A stretch of 64,000 nt of DNA from Emticicia oligotrophica DSM 17448 (GCF_000263195.1 NC_018748.1:2542001-2606000), one strand, 5' to 3'; shown: positions 16,533-26,295, numbered from the stretch's first letter. The notes: generated from the letters alone by a model not told the origin. Translations and numbers: made by a program.

Positions 16533-17672
16533 ATGAAAACGAAACACGCACTATTAGGTATTTGTACGGTAATTATTGTATCGTCTTGTGCTAACAAAGA
16601 GGAGCAGAAAAAGCAAACCGTCGATTATTTTCCGGTAACCTCGCCAATGGTAGTTGATACGACATTACATACTGATTATGTAGCCGAAATCAATGCCGTT
16701 CAGAATGTTGAAATTAGAGCCAGAGTAAAAGGCTATCTTGATAAAATTTATATTGATGAAGGTAAGTATGTGAAGCAAGGACAACTTCTCTTTAGTATTC
16801 ATAACCCCGAATTAAGCGAGGAAGTAATAAAGGCATCGGCTATCACAAAAAGTGCTATTACGGAGCTAAGAGCCGCCGAGATAGATTTGAGTAATGTGAA
16901 ACGTTTGGTAGAGAAAAACGTAGTATCAAATACTGAGCTTGAAGCGGCTAAAAATAAAGTAGAAATGATGAAAGCAAAAGTTGAAGAAGCCAAAGCCAAT
17001 GAGTCATTTTCTAAAATTCAGATTACTTATACGCAAATTCGAGCACCATTTAGTGGAATCGTTAATCGTATTCCAAATAAAACGGGTTCGTTGATAGAAG
17101 ATGGAACACTTCTGACTAGCATTTCGAAAAACGATGAAGTTTTTGCCTATTTCGATGTTTCAGAGAAAGAATATCTTAACTATTTGACCAATTTCAAGGA
17201 AAATGCACATAATTCGAGTAATGTAACCTTGATTTTGGCTAATGGAGAAGAGCATCCTTTCAAAGGAAAAATCGAAACAACTGAAGGTGAAATAGAGCCA
17301 AGTACAGGTAATATTGCTTTCAGAGCGAGATTTAGTAATCCAGAAAAAGTACTTAAACACGGAGCGAGTGGCAAGATTCGCTTACTGAAAAAGTATAAAA
17401 ATGCCATGATTATTCCACAAAAAGCAACTTTCGAAATTCAAGACCGAATGTATGTGTATGTGATTGATGCTAAAAATCAAGTAAAATCAAAGCCAATTAT
17501 TTCGAAGCATCGAATGCCACACTACTATATCGTTGAATCAGGTCTTGATAAAGGCGATAAGATTATTTACGAGGGTATCCAAAATGTGAAAGATGGTATG
17601 ACAGTGAAACCTCAGTTTATTGATATGGACGAGATTTCTAAAGAACTAACGTATGTGAACTCACCCGAATAA
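16533..17672 (+). CDS. RND efflux periplasmic adaptor lipoprotein
   Basis: The protein has 379 residues and a lipobox VSSC near residue 19, so it should be acylated and anchored to the inner membrane. Order of domains: first half of the lipoyl domain (VEIRARVKGYLDKIYIDEGKYV), alpha-helical hairpin (about 95-165), second lipoyl half (YTQIRAPFSGIVNRIPNKTG), then beta-barrel and membrane-proximal domains (KHGASGKIRLLKKYKNAMII). It joins the inner-membrane pump to the outer-membrane channel. First gene of a three-gene operon, 13 bp before the pump. AcrA/MexA type by sequence order and partners. Confidence 0.93.
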   Translation: MKTKHALLGICTVIIVSSCANKEEQKKQTVDYFPVTSPMVVDTTLHTDYVAEINAVQNVEIRARVKGYLDKIYIDEGKYVKQGQLLFSIHNPELSEEVIKASAITKSAITELRAAEIDLSNVKRLVEKNVVSNTELEAAKNKVEMMKAKVEEAKANESFSKIQITYTQIRAPFSGIVNRIPNKTGSLIEDGTLLTSISKNDEVFAYFDVSEKEYLNYLTNFKENAHNSSNVTLILANGEEHPFKGKIETTEGEIEPSTGNIAFRARFSNPEKVLKHGASGKIRLLKKYKNAMIIPQKATFEIQDRMYVYVIDAKNQVKSKPIISKHRMPHYYIVESGLDKGDKIIYEGIQNVKDGMTVKPQFIDMDEISKELTYVNSPE

Positions 17673-17685
17673 TTCCACCTTAAAT

Positions 17686-20600
17686 ATGTTTACAAATTTC
17701 ATAAATCGACCAGTACTTTCACTGGTTATATCAATTTTTATTGTCTTGATGGGCGTATTGGCCATGACAGGCCTACCAATTACGCAGTATCCTGACATTG
17801 CTCCGCCAGCAGTTTCTGTAATTACAAAGTATACTGGAGCCAATGCCGAAGTTTGTGCTAAAGCCGTAGTTACTCCCCTTGAGCGTGCGATTAATGGTGT
17901 GCCAGGAATGACCTACATGACCTCGGTTTCTGGTAATGATGGTACGAGTATTATACAAGTTTATTTTGAAGTAGGAACCGACCCCGATGTAGCAGCAGTA
18001 AACGTGCAAAACCGTGTGACAACTGTACTTGATGAACTTCCAGAAGAAGTAATCAAAGCGGGGGTTTCGACCGAAAAAGAAGTGAATAGTATGTTGATGT
18101 ACATAAACTTGATTAGTGATGATACAACACTTGATGAAAAATTTATTTATAACTTCGCCGATATTAACGTTCTTGCCGAATTAAAGCGTATTGATGGGGT
18201 AGGGTTTGTTGACATTATGGGTTCACGTGAGTATGCTATGCGTGTTTGGCTTAAACCCGCCAGAATGGATGCCTACGAGATTTCGGCCGAAGATATTATT
18301 ACTGCTCTAAAGGCTCAAAACGTTGAAGCTGCACCAGGAAAAGTAGGTGAAAGTTCGGGCCGCCAACCACAGTCTTTACAGTATGTATTGCGTTATACTG
18401 GTAAAATGACTACCAAGGAGCAATACGAAAATGTGGTTATTAAGGTAACCGATAGCGGTGAAATGCTCCGTTTGAAAGATGTCGCTGATTTAGAATTTGG
18501 CTCTTTAGATTACGATGTACTTTCGAAAGAAAATGGCAAGCCATCAGCAGCTATAGTATTGAAGCAGCGACCAGGCTCAAATGCTAGTGAAGTTATTCAG
18601 AATATCAAGAATCGTTTAGATTTCTTGAAAGAAACAACTTTCCCACCGGGAATGAAATATACAATCAGCTATGATGTATCGAGGTTCTTAGATGCCTCTA
18701 TTCATGAAGTAATTAAAACCCTCATCGAGGCCTTTATTTTGGTGGCTATTGTGGTATTTTTATTTTTACAAGATTTCCGCTCGACACTCATTCCAGTATT
18801 AGCCGTACCTGTTTCGTTGGTCGGTACTTTTGCCTTCATGCAATTGTTTGGTTTTTCTATCAACTTACTTACACTTTTTGCCTTAGTTTTAGCCATTGGT
18901 ATTGTGGTTGATAATGCTATTGTTGTGGTCGAGGCTGTCCATGCCAAGATGGAAGAAAAACACATTGGCCCTCGTGAAGCCACCATTGAGTCGATGGATG
19001 AAATTAGTGGGGCGATTATCGCTATCACATTGGTGATGTCAGCAGTATTTGTTCCAGTTGCATTTTTATCTGGGCCTGTTGGTGTATTTTATCGACAGTT
19101 TTCCGTCACAATGGCCATTTCTATCGTTATTTCGGGGGTAAATGCCCTTACACTTACGCCTGCTTTGTGTGCCTTAATGCTCAAAAATGTGCATGCTGAA
19201 GGGCATAAAGATAATTTCCTTACTCGTTTTTTTAAAAAATTCAATCAAGCATACGACCGCCTTTCGGAGCGTTATGGTAGTTTATTACGACTCATTGCTA
19301 ATCGTCGAGTAGTTACTTTTGGGGTTTTAGCAGCCTTTTGTGTGGCTACCTGGGGAGTAGGAAGCGTACTACCAACGAGTTTTATTCCAACCGAAGACCA
19401 AGGTACTATATATGCCAATATTACTACCCCCGTAGGTGCCACACTCGAGCGTACGGAAGAAATAATGAATGAAATTGATAGAATATCAAAGACAATTCCA
19501 GAAGTAGAGTCTATTTCAAGTCTTTCGGGTTTTAGTATGATGACCGATGGGGTAGGAGCATCGTTTGGTATGAGTACTATCAACCTTAAACCTTGGGATG
19601 CGAGAAAAGCTACGGCAGATGATATTATTGCTCAACTGATAGAAAAAACTAAGCATATCAAAGGAGCAGAAATACAGTTTTTCCCACCACCAGCCTTACC
19701 AGGTTTTGGAAATGCCAGCGGTTTTGAGGTTCGTTTATTAGACAAGACTGGTTCGGGGAATTTACAAAAGACAGCCGAAGTAGCGGAAAAATTCATTGGA
19801 GCATTGAAGCGTCGTCCTGAAATTAAAGATGCCTTCTCAAGTTTCAATCCGAACTTCCCGCAATACATGATTCACGTCGACCAAGATATGGCAGCTAAAA
19901 AAGGTATTTCGGTTGATGCAGCTATGAGTAATCTACAATCGCTCATTGGTAGTTATTATGCTACAAACTTTATATTATTTGGTCAGATGTATAAAGTAAT
20001 GATTCAGGCCGACCCTAAATATCGTGCTTTACCAGAGGATATCATGAATTTGCGTATTAAGAATAAAAAAGGCGAGATGGTGCCGTATGCAATTTTTAGT
20101 CGCATCGAACGTGTCTATGGACCAGAACAACTTACCCGCTATAATATGTATGTATCGGCCATGCTCAATGGTGAAGCAGCAGATGGGTATAGCTCGGGTG
20201 ATGCCATCAAGGCCATTGAAGAAGTTGCTAAAACTGAGTTGCCCCGTGGCTACACTTATGAATGGTCAGGTATGACCCGAGAAGAAGTACTTTCAGGCGA
20301 CCAAGTTATCTATATTTTTATTATTTGTTTGATTTTTGTTTATCTACTTCTTTCAGCTCAATACGAAAGTTTCATGTTACCGTTGCCAGTAATTCTTTCA
20401 TTGCCTGTTGGCATTTTTGGCTCGTTGCTTTTCTTGTATTTGTTTGGTTTAGAAAATAATATTTATGCCCAAGTAGCGATGGTCATGCTCATTGGATTAT
20501 TGGGTAAAAATGCCATTTTAATTATAGAATTTGCAGTACTTCAAAGAAAGCAAGGAAAAACGATTCTCGAAGCGGCAGTAGGTGGAGCAGTAGCACGTTT

Positions 20601-20844
20601 TCGCCCAATTCTTATGACTTCATTTGCCTTTGTAGCTGGCTTAATTCCGCTTATGATGGCATCGGGAGCAGGAGCAATCGGAAATAAAACCATTGGTACA
20701 GCCGCCGCAGGTGGTATGATTTTCGGTACAGTTTTCGGGGTAGTAATTATTCCGGGCTTGTATGTGATTTTTGCTAAACTAAGCGAGCGGAAACCCCAAA
20801 AAAATTCCAAAGGACAATTAAAAGAAGCATATGTTAAAGCATAA
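17686..20844 (+). CDS. RND multidrug efflux pump, HAE1 (AcrB) family
   Basis: The 1052-residue size and repeated two-half topology are those of AcrB-type proton-driven pumps. Seen are the N-terminal MFTNFINRPVLSLVISIFIV helix, porter-domain segment ITQYPDIAPPAVSV, TM4 motif AIGIVVDNAIVVVEAV and TM10 motif IGLLGKNAILIIEFA. In AcrB two adjacent Asp residues in TM4 and one Lys in TM10 carry protons. Here the pair is Asp409-Asn410, so the second Asp is replaced, while the Lys is kept. I believe this occurs in other Bacteroidota pumps. It should export hydrophobic toxic compounds from periplasm to medium. Its last 14 bp overlap the outer-membrane channel gene. Confidence 0.95.
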   Translation: MFTNFINRPVLSLVISIFIVLMGVLAMTGLPITQYPDIAPPAVSVITKYTGANAEVCAKAVVTPLERAINGVPGMTYMTSVSGNDGTSIIQVYFEVGTDPDVAAVNVQNRVTTVLDELPEEVIKAGVSTEKEVNSMLMYINLISDDTTLDEKFIYNFADINVLAELKRIDGVGFVDIMGSREYAMRVWLKPARMDAYEISAEDIITALKAQNVEAAPGKVGESSGRQPQSLQYVLRYTGKMTTKEQYENVVIKVTDSGEMLRLKDVADLEFGSLDYDVLSKENGKPSAAIVLKQRPGSNASEVIQNIKNRLDFLKETTFPPGMKYTISYDVSRFLDASIHEVIKTLIEAFILVAIVVFLFLQDFRSTLIPVLAVPVSLVGTFAFMQLFGFSINLLTLFALVLAIGIVVDNAIVVVEAVHAKMEEKHIGPREATIESMDEISGAIIAITLVMSAVFVPVAFLSGPVGVFYRQFSVTMAISIVISGVNALTLTPALCALMLKNVHAEGHKDNFLTRFFKKFNQAYDRLSERYGSLLRLIANRRVVTFGVLAAFCVATWGVGSVLPTSFIPTEDQGTIYANITTPVGATLERTEEIMNEIDRISKTIPEVESISSLSGFSMMTDGVGASFGMSTINLKPWDARKATADDIIAQLIEKTKHIKGAEIQFFPPPALPGFGNASGFEVRLLDKTGSGNLQKTAEVAEKFIGALKRRPEIKDAFSSFNPNFPQYMIHVDQDMAAKKGISVDAAMSNLQSLIGSYYATNFILFGQMYKVMIQADPKYRALPEDIMNLRIKNKKGEMVPYAIFSRIERVYGPEQLTRYNMYVSAMLNGEAADGYSSGDAIKAIEEVAKTELPRGYTYEWSGMTREEVLSGDQVIYIFIICLIFVYLLLSAQYESFMLPLPVILSLPVGIFGSLLFLYLFGLENNIYAQVAMVMLIGLLGKNAILIIEFAVLQRKQGKTILEAAVGGAVARFRPILMTSFAFVAGLIPLMMASGAGAIGNKTIGTAAAGGMIFGTVFGVVIIPGLYVIFAKLSERKPQKNSKGQLKEAYVKA

Positions 20845-22270
20845 AATTATATATCTAATAACCATAGTTGTATTGATTTCAAGCTGTAAGGTTAAGCAAG
20901 AAATTCCACAGAATAAACCACTTTTGGTAATGCCCAATAAGTTTACTACACGTGTGGATAGTATTCAGTCGAGTATTCCAATGGCCCGACAATTCTTCAA
21001 GGACTCGATTCTTATAGCTTTAATTGATACAGCTTTAAATAATAATTTCGATTTACAGATGACCCTTCAAAAAATCGAAATTGCACGAGCGGGTGTACGT
21101 CTAACAAAAGGTTTGGGAAAGCCAGATTTAGCTGGAAACTTTGCGATAGGTCAAAGAAAATTTGGGAATTACACCATAGACGGTGTGGGTAATTATGATA
21201 CTCAGTTTTCGACTAATATTAATGAGAAACAGCGTATTCCAGACCCCATTATTCCAGATTATTATTTAGGGATACAATCATCTTGGGAGATTGATTTGTG
21301 GGGAAAACTTAAATCTCAAAAATCGTCAGCAGCGGCTCGTTTATTGGCATCGGAAGCAGGGAGGAATTTAGTCGTGAGCGAGTTGGTTGCACAAATCGCA
21401 TCAGCTTATTACGAGCTATTGATTCTTGATAATGAATTAGATTTTTTGGAAGAAAATATCATATTACAGGAACGTGCCGTCGAATTAACCCGTATTTTGA
21501 AGCAATCTGGTCAGGGTAACCAGTTAGGTGTTGATTTACTTAATGCTCAGTTGCTAAGCTCGAAAGCTATGAAAATAGAAGTAAAGCAAGAAATCATTGA
21601 AGCTGAAAGTAAAATTAATTTCTTGGTGGGGCGTTATCCACAGAATATAAGTAGAGCAAAAATCGTTTGGGCAAATGTAATTCCGCCCAAATTAACTGCT
21701 GGCATTCCGTCTAAATTACTTGAAAATCGACCAGATATCAAACAAGCAGAATACGATTTGTTGGCTACCAATGCCAATTTATTTACAGCTAAAGCAGCTT
21801 TCTATCCTTCACTCAATATAACAGGTGCAATGGGGCTACAAGCTTTCAAAGCTTTAGTATTTCTGAATCCAGCATCTTTTGCGATGAATACCTTTGGTGG
21901 CCTCACAGCACCTTTGGCCAATCGTCGTCAGATTATTTCTGATTTAATGGCCGCCAAGGCTGAACAAAAAACAGCTTATACGAATTATCAGAAAACAATT
22001 GTGAATAGTTTTACGGAAGTATACAATCATTTGAATCTGATACAAAATACTAATGAAATGTATGACCTAAAAGTACAAGAAGTAGATGTTTTGCGTCAGT
22101 CAATCAATAACTCTTCAGAATTATTTCGTTCGGGTAGAGCAACTTATATAGAGGTAATTACCGCACAAAAAAATGCTCTGCAATCGCAAATTGAATTGAT
22201 TAATCTAAAAAAACGCCAATATTCAGCGGTTATTGGACTTTATAAATCGCTCGGTGGCGGTTGGAGATAA
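20831..22270 (+). CDS. TolC/NodT-family outer-membrane efflux lipoprotein
   Basis: The protein has 479 residues, with signal and lipobox LISSC, giving an acylated outer-membrane protein as in OprM. It has two OEP repeats of long helices and strands. Recognisable points are GIQSSWEIDLWGKLKSQKSSA, the ENRPDIKQAEYDLLATNANL repeat junction, FYPSLNITGAMGLQ and the final FRSGRATYIEVITAQKNALQ. It forms the trimeric exit duct of the adaptor-pump complex. Start ATG overlaps the pump gene by 14 bp, suggesting coupled translation. A strong terminator follows 7 bp after the stop. Confidence 0.93.
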   Translation: MLKHKIIYLITIVVLISSCKVKQEIPQNKPLLVMPNKFTTRVDSIQSSIPMARQFFKDSILIALIDTALNNNFDLQMTLQKIEIARAGVRLTKGLGKPDLAGNFAIGQRKFGNYTIDGVGNYDTQFSTNINEKQRIPDPIIPDYYLGIQSSWEIDLWGKLKSQKSSAAARLLASEAGRNLVVSELVAQIASAYYELLILDNELDFLEENIILQERAVELTRILKQSGQGNQLGVDLLNAQLLSSKAMKIEVKQEIIEAESKINFLVGRYPQNISRAKIVWANVIPPKLTAGIPSKLLENRPDIKQAEYDLLATNANLFTAKAAFYPSLNITGAMGLQAFKALVFLNPASFAMNTFGGLTAPLANRRQIISDLMAAKAEQKTAYTNYQKTIVNSFTEVYNHLNLIQNTNEMYDLKVQEVDVLRQSINNSSELFRSGRATYIEVITAQKNALQSQIELINLKKRQYSAVIGLYKSLGGGWR

Positions 22271-22277
22271 ACAACAG

Positions 22278-22312
22278 CATCTGTGGCATACTTCAAAAGT
22301 GTGCCACAGATG
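22278..22312 (+). terminator. 16-bp hairpin terminator of the efflux operon
   Basis: Arms 22278-22293 and 22297-22312 pair throughout with one G-T wobble and a CAA loop. It lies between two convergent genes. The core ACTTCAAAAGTGTGCCAC closely resembles that of the hairpin at 147-180. Confidence 0.75.
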
Positions 22313-22338
22313 TTTATTGTATTCATAACTATGCAGAG

Positions 22339-22659
22339 TTATATCATTAACCTATCACCGTTCACACCTGCAATACTCATAGCTTCGTATTCCATTTCAA
22401 CAATAAACTCGGTTTGCTCTTGGTCAAAGATTTCGTTGTCCCAGGCATTGAAATAAAGCTGAGTCTTAGTTTGAATATTTTCTACTTCCGCCTGTAGTTG
22501 TGAAATCAAGAAATCGGTGAATCGAATCACTTCTTGTTCCATTAGGGCTATTATTTCTGCCGAGGGCATTTCATATTCACGGTCTTCCCACTCATCTTGC
22601 TGAAATCGCTCTTTAAGTTTAAAAACCTCTAATAATTCTATACGTTCTTGATTTGACAT
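22339..22659 (-). CDS. Small acidic protein, unknown function
   Basis: A 106-residue soluble protein, acidic overall, with predicted mostly helical content (MSNQERIELLEVFKLKERF, PSAEIIALMEQEVIRFTDFL) and a C-terminal part FDQEQTEFIVEMEYEAMSIAGV. There is no signal peptide, no membrane helix and no cysteine cluster. The helical spacing vaguely recalls small DUF families found near toxin-immunity genes, but I cannot place it and no toxin is adjacent. It is monocistronic and convergent with the efflux operon. Confidence 0.6.
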   Translation of the reverse strand: MSNQERIELLEVFKLKERFQQDEWEDREYEMPSAEIIALMEQEVIRFTDFLISQLQAEVENIQTKTQLYFNAWDNEIFDQEQTEFIVEMEYEAMSIAGVNGDRLMI

Positions 22660-22795
22660 CGAAAAATCTAAATTTTACCTAAAGGTAGGTACATTCATAC
22701 ATTTCTAAAAAATATCACGAAATCTTTATACAGATTTCAGCTGATATTTTCAGAAAAAGACATTATTTTGTTGAATATTCATCTTAACAAAAACT

Positions 22796-25291
22796 ATGAA
22801 AAAAATTCTATTCCTCTGTATTTTAGGACTGTTGGGCCATTATGGTTGCAAAAAGCCTGCATCAAACCAAAATATTGAAACGGCTCTTATCAAGCAATTA
22901 GCCACTAAACGAGTAAAACTTCCCAATGGTTGGGCTTTAACACCAGTTGGAAAGACTATCGAATTACGGCATGATTTACCACTAAATATCGTAATTTCTC
23001 CCTCAAAAAAGTACATGGCTATCACGAATAATGGACAAGGAAAACAGAGTGTAGCTCTTATTGACCTTGAAAATGAGGCTATTCTCGATGATGAGCCAAT
23101 TGCAAAATCTTGGGTAGGCTTGACTTTTAGTAATGATGAACAAAATATTTATGTATCTGGAGGAAATGATAATAAAATCAATATTTATTCAACTAAAAAT
23201 AAAACATTAACACCCGATTCTGCCATTATTTTAGGGAAATCTTGGCCTAATAAAATTTCACCAACTGGGCTTTGTGTCGATTCTGATAAGCATTTACTTT
23301 ACGTTGTCACGAAAGAAAATAACAGCCTTTATATTTGTGATACGAAAGACCGAAAAGTTTTAAAGCAATTCAACCTGCCTAATGAAGCCTACACCTGTGT
23401 TTTATCTCCGAACAAAAAACAACTATACATAACTTTGTGGGGAGGAGCAAAAGTGGCAGTATTTGATACTGAGAAACAGGTGGTTACTTCTCAAATAGAG
23501 GTTGATAAAAATCCTAATGATATCATTCTTACCAAAGATGGAAAATATCTTTTTGTTTCGCATGGAAATGATAATACCGTTTCGGTAATCGAAACAGCAT
23601 CTAACAAAAAGATAGAGACACTTTCGGCATCTTTATATCCAGACTCTCCCTTAGGAACAACACCCAATGGCGTGGCTCTAAGTGAAGATGAAACAAAACT
23701 TTTTATTGCAAATGCCGATAATAATTGTTTAGCTGTTTTTGATGTAACTGAAAAAGGGAAAAGTCGTTCATTGGGTTTTATTCCTACAGGATGGTATCCA
23801 ACGGCAGTAAAAGTTATTGGAAATAAAATTTACGTGACAAACGGGAAAGGAATGACTTCTTTGCCTAACCCTAAGGGGCCAAATCCGAATCTTTCGAAAG
23901 CTCCACAATACAAAGGGCCAAATTTCGAAGCAAATCGTGATGAAACTGAATACATTGGTGGACTTTTCAAAGGTACTCTCTCAATCATTGATATGCCTGA
24001 TGAGCGTACCTTAGCGGCATATTCGCAGTTGGTTTATGAAAATACACCTTATAACAAACAAAAAGAATTAATAGCCGAAGGTGAAGTGGGCAATCCGATT
24101 CCGATGAAAGTTGGAGATGCTTCGCCAATTAAGTATGTATTTTATATTGTGAAAGAAAATCGTACTTATGACCAAGTTTTAGGCGATGTTAAGAAAGGCA
24201 ATGGAGACCCGAACCTTTGTCTTTTTCCGGAGAATATTACACCCAATCAGCATAAATTAGTCAATGAATTTGTATTGCTCGATAACTTCTATGTTGATGC
24301 CGAAGTGAGTGCCGATGGACATAACTGGTCGATGGCGGCTTATGCCAATGATTATGTAGAAAAAACTTGGGTGATTAGCTATGGTGGAAGAGGGGGAAAT
24401 TATGACTACGAAGGAAGTAGAAATATTGCACATCCTAAAAATGGCTTTATTTGGGACCACGCCAAGCGTGCAGGAGTTACTTATCGAACCTACGGTGAAT
24501 TTGCAGAAGCTAGTCAAAATGTACCTTCTTTAACCACTGCCAATGCTGTTTGTAAAACCTTTAAAGGATATAATCTGGCGTACCAAGATATTAAACGTGA
24601 AAAAGAATGGGAAGCTGACTTTGATTCTTTGCTCAATATCAATGCTTTGCCTCGCCTAAATACCATTCGTTTGGGTAATGACCATACTTCGGGGGCAAGG
24701 GTAGGAGCTTATTCGCCTTTTGCGGCTGTTGCTGATAATGATTTAGCCGTTGGGCGATTAGTTGAGCATCTTTCTAAATCAAAAATCTGGAAAGAATCAG
24801 TGGTATTTATCCTTGAAGATGATGCTCAAAATGGACCCGACCATGTGGATGCTCACCGTTCGACTGCCTATGTTGCTGGTGGATTTGTGAAAAGAGGTTT
24901 TGTTGACCACACCATGTACTCAACATCTTCGATGCTACGCACCATTGAATTGATTTTAGGCATGAAACCTATGAGCCAATATGATGCCGCCGCTCGTCCG
25001 ATGTATCGTTGTTTTAGCAAGCAGGCCAATACTACGGCTTTCCAAGCAGTTGAACCGTTGACCGATATTAATGCTAAAAATGTAGCTGTCAATCGAAACT
25101 CTATTCGCTCACAGAAACTCAATTTAGCTCAACCAGATGCCATTAATGATTTAGAGTTTAGTGAAATTGTATGGCAGACAGTTAGAGGATTAAATAGCAA
25201 AATGCCATCACCTAAGCGTAGTGCATTTGTAAGGTTAGGAAAAGGAGATGACGAAGAAGAGGATGAAGATGGTGATGACGACGATGATTGA
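22796..25291 (+). CDS. Bifunctional YncE-like beta-propeller / phosphoesterase lipoprotein
   Basis: The 831-residue protein has signal and lipobox GHYGC. The N-terminal half (about 60-390) is a YVTN/YncE-type seven-bladed propeller with repeated blade motifs (YVSGGNDNKINIYST, YLFVSHGNDNTVSVIET, LFIANADNNCLAVFDV). The C-terminal half (about 455-760) is a phosphoesterase/alkaline phosphatase-superfamily domain with FYIVKENRTYDQVLGD, DAEVSADGHNWSMAAY, RLGNDHTSG and FILEDDAQNGPDHVDAHRS, which carry the expected metal ligands. The end is very acidic (DDEEEDEDGDDDDD). This domain pair is established in Bacteroidota; the substrate is unknown. Monocistronic, with terminator at 25333-25371. Confidence 0.88.
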   Translation: MKKILFLCILGLLGHYGCKKPASNQNIETALIKQLATKRVKLPNGWALTPVGKTIELRHDLPLNIVISPSKKYMAITNNGQGKQSVALIDLENEAILDDEPIAKSWVGLTFSNDEQNIYVSGGNDNKINIYSTKNKTLTPDSAIILGKSWPNKISPTGLCVDSDKHLLYVVTKENNSLYICDTKDRKVLKQFNLPNEAYTCVLSPNKKQLYITLWGGAKVAVFDTEKQVVTSQIEVDKNPNDIILTKDGKYLFVSHGNDNTVSVIETASNKKIETLSASLYPDSPLGTTPNGVALSEDETKLFIANADNNCLAVFDVTEKGKSRSLGFIPTGWYPTAVKVIGNKIYVTNGKGMTSLPNPKGPNPNLSKAPQYKGPNFEANRDETEYIGGLFKGTLSIIDMPDERTLAAYSQLVYENTPYNKQKELIAEGEVGNPIPMKVGDASPIKYVFYIVKENRTYDQVLGDVKKGNGDPNLCLFPENITPNQHKLVNEFVLLDNFYVDAEVSADGHNWSMAAYANDYVEKTWVISYGGRGGNYDYEGSRNIAHPKNGFIWDHAKRAGVTYRTYGEFAEASQNVPSLTTANAVCKTFKGYNLAYQDIKREKEWEADFDSLLNINALPRLNTIRLGNDHTSGARVGAYSPFAAVADNDLAVGRLVEHLSKSKIWKESVVFILEDDAQNGPDHVDAHRSTAYVAGGFVKRGFVDHTMYSTSSMLRTIELILGMKPMSQYDAAARPMYRCFSKQANTTAFQAVEPLTDINAKNVAVNRNSIRSQKLNLAQPDAINDLEFSEIVWQTVRGLNSKMPSPKRSAFVRLGKGDDEEEDEDGDDDDD

Positions 25292-25332
25292 AAATATTCT
25301 TATCTGATTTAAAACACCAAAAAGGTTAATTC

Positions 25333-25371
25333 AAGCTTATGAGGTAGTAATAATCAATACTTCATAAGCTT
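25333..25371 (+). terminator. Hairpin terminator of the YncE-phosphoesterase gene
   Basis: AAGCTTATGAGGTA (25333-25346) pairs with TACTTCATAAGCTT (25358-25371) with one wobble, followed by a run of T. A textbook intrinsic terminator 42 bp after the stop. Confidence 0.75.
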
Positions 25372-25399
25372 TTTTATAAGGTATAATTCAATATTTATT

Positions 25400-25891
25400 A
25401 TGACATTCCCAGAAGGCTTAAAAAGATTAGCGGTTATGTGTGTCTTAAAAAACGAAAACAAATTTTTGTTATTAAAACGCCTCAAGGAGCCCAATAAAGA
25501 TACATTCACACCAGTTGGCGGAAAGCTAGACCCACATGAAAGTCCATATAACGCCGCTTTGCGAGAAACCTTTGAAGAAACAGGTATAAAAGTAGAGCAA
25601 ATGAAATTTTGTGGAATACTGACTGAAAGTTCACCTACAAAGTATAATTGGACTTGTTATGTTTATTTAGCCGAAATCGAATTCATTCCACCTCCGCCAT
25701 GTAATGAAGGAGATTTAGAGTGGATTACTCTTGATAATCTACTCAATCTACCAACTCCTAAAACAGATTGGTTTATTTATCAGTATCTTTTATTGGGTAA
25801 AATCTTTGTTTTTAATGCCGAGTATGATGAAAATCTGAATCTTCTGAAAATGAATGAAGAAATAGAAAATGTTTCAGTATTTGAAGCCTAA
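25400..25891 (+). CDS. Nudix hydrolase
   Basis: The protein has 163 residues. The Nudix box Gx5Ex7REUxEExGU is complete: Gly41, Glu47, then R55-E56 and E59-E60 up to G62-I63 in ALRETFEETGI. The start MTFPEGLKRLAVMCVLKNEN and the preserved LLLKRLKEPNKDTFTPVGGK strand suggest an 8-oxo-dGTP diphosphatase (MutT-like) or a general NDP-X hydrolase; the substrate cannot be assigned from sequence. Cytoplasmic. The start ATG lies 29 bp after the preceding terminator, leaving little room for a separate promoter. Confidence 0.9.
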   Translation: MTFPEGLKRLAVMCVLKNENKFLLLKRLKEPNKDTFTPVGGKLDPHESPYNAALRETFEETGIKVEQMKFCGILTESSPTKYNWTCYVYLAEIEFIPPPPCNEGDLEWITLDNLLNLPTPKTDWFIYQYLLLGKIFVFNAEYDENLNLLKMNEEIENVSVFEA

Positions 25892-26295
25892 TTCAAATAT
25901 TTAAAAATGAGAATGCGAGACATGCATTTTAGATGATGATTTAACTATTCGAAACTATGTTAAGTCTATTAAAGGATATTTCTACTTAAATTTTGGCCAT
26001 TATGGCTAATAATCGGCATTTTTTACATGATCAAGTTGAAAAATAAAATATTCAAGAAAACTACTGTTTGCGTTTTAGGGATAACAGTAATTTAATTTTT
26101 CGGAATTTTAAAGATGTCGTCTCAAATTCTTAAGCCGCAGATGACGCGGCTTTTTAAGCAATTATCGTCATCTGTGTGCCATCATTTTTAATTGTGACAG
26201 TATCTTTCATAATTCCGATTTTTTTAATAAATATTTAATAACTTGCTCTGCTTTTATCATTTTAACCCCAAATTTTCTGTATTTTACTAGTAAAT
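25892..26295. other. 404-bp intergenic region with competing hairpins
   Basis: No gene is visible. The main signal is an intrinsic-terminator-like hairpin at 26132-26152 whose loop can instead pair with 26166-26174. The rest is AT-rich. No clean TAnnTTTG promoter is seen in front of the T9SS gene. Confidence 0.5.
26132..26152 (+). terminator. GC-rich hairpin followed by T-run
   Basis: AAGCCGC (26132-26138) pairs with GCGGCTT (26146-26152), followed by TTT. It lies 240 bp after the Nudix stop. CAGATGACG (26138-26146), mainly the loop, is also an exact complement of CGTCATCTG (26166-26174), so two structures exclude each other. Confidence 0.6.

Noticed and set aside
20541-20810. Reverse-strand open frames within the RND pump gene
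   Set aside because: They are frame shadows of a conserved pump gene with no independent start signals or recognisable domains.
25250-25291. Acidic DDEEEDEDGDDDDD tail as a frameshift artefact
   Set aside because: The frame is open to a normal stop directly followed by a terminator, and acidic tails occur in exported proteins.
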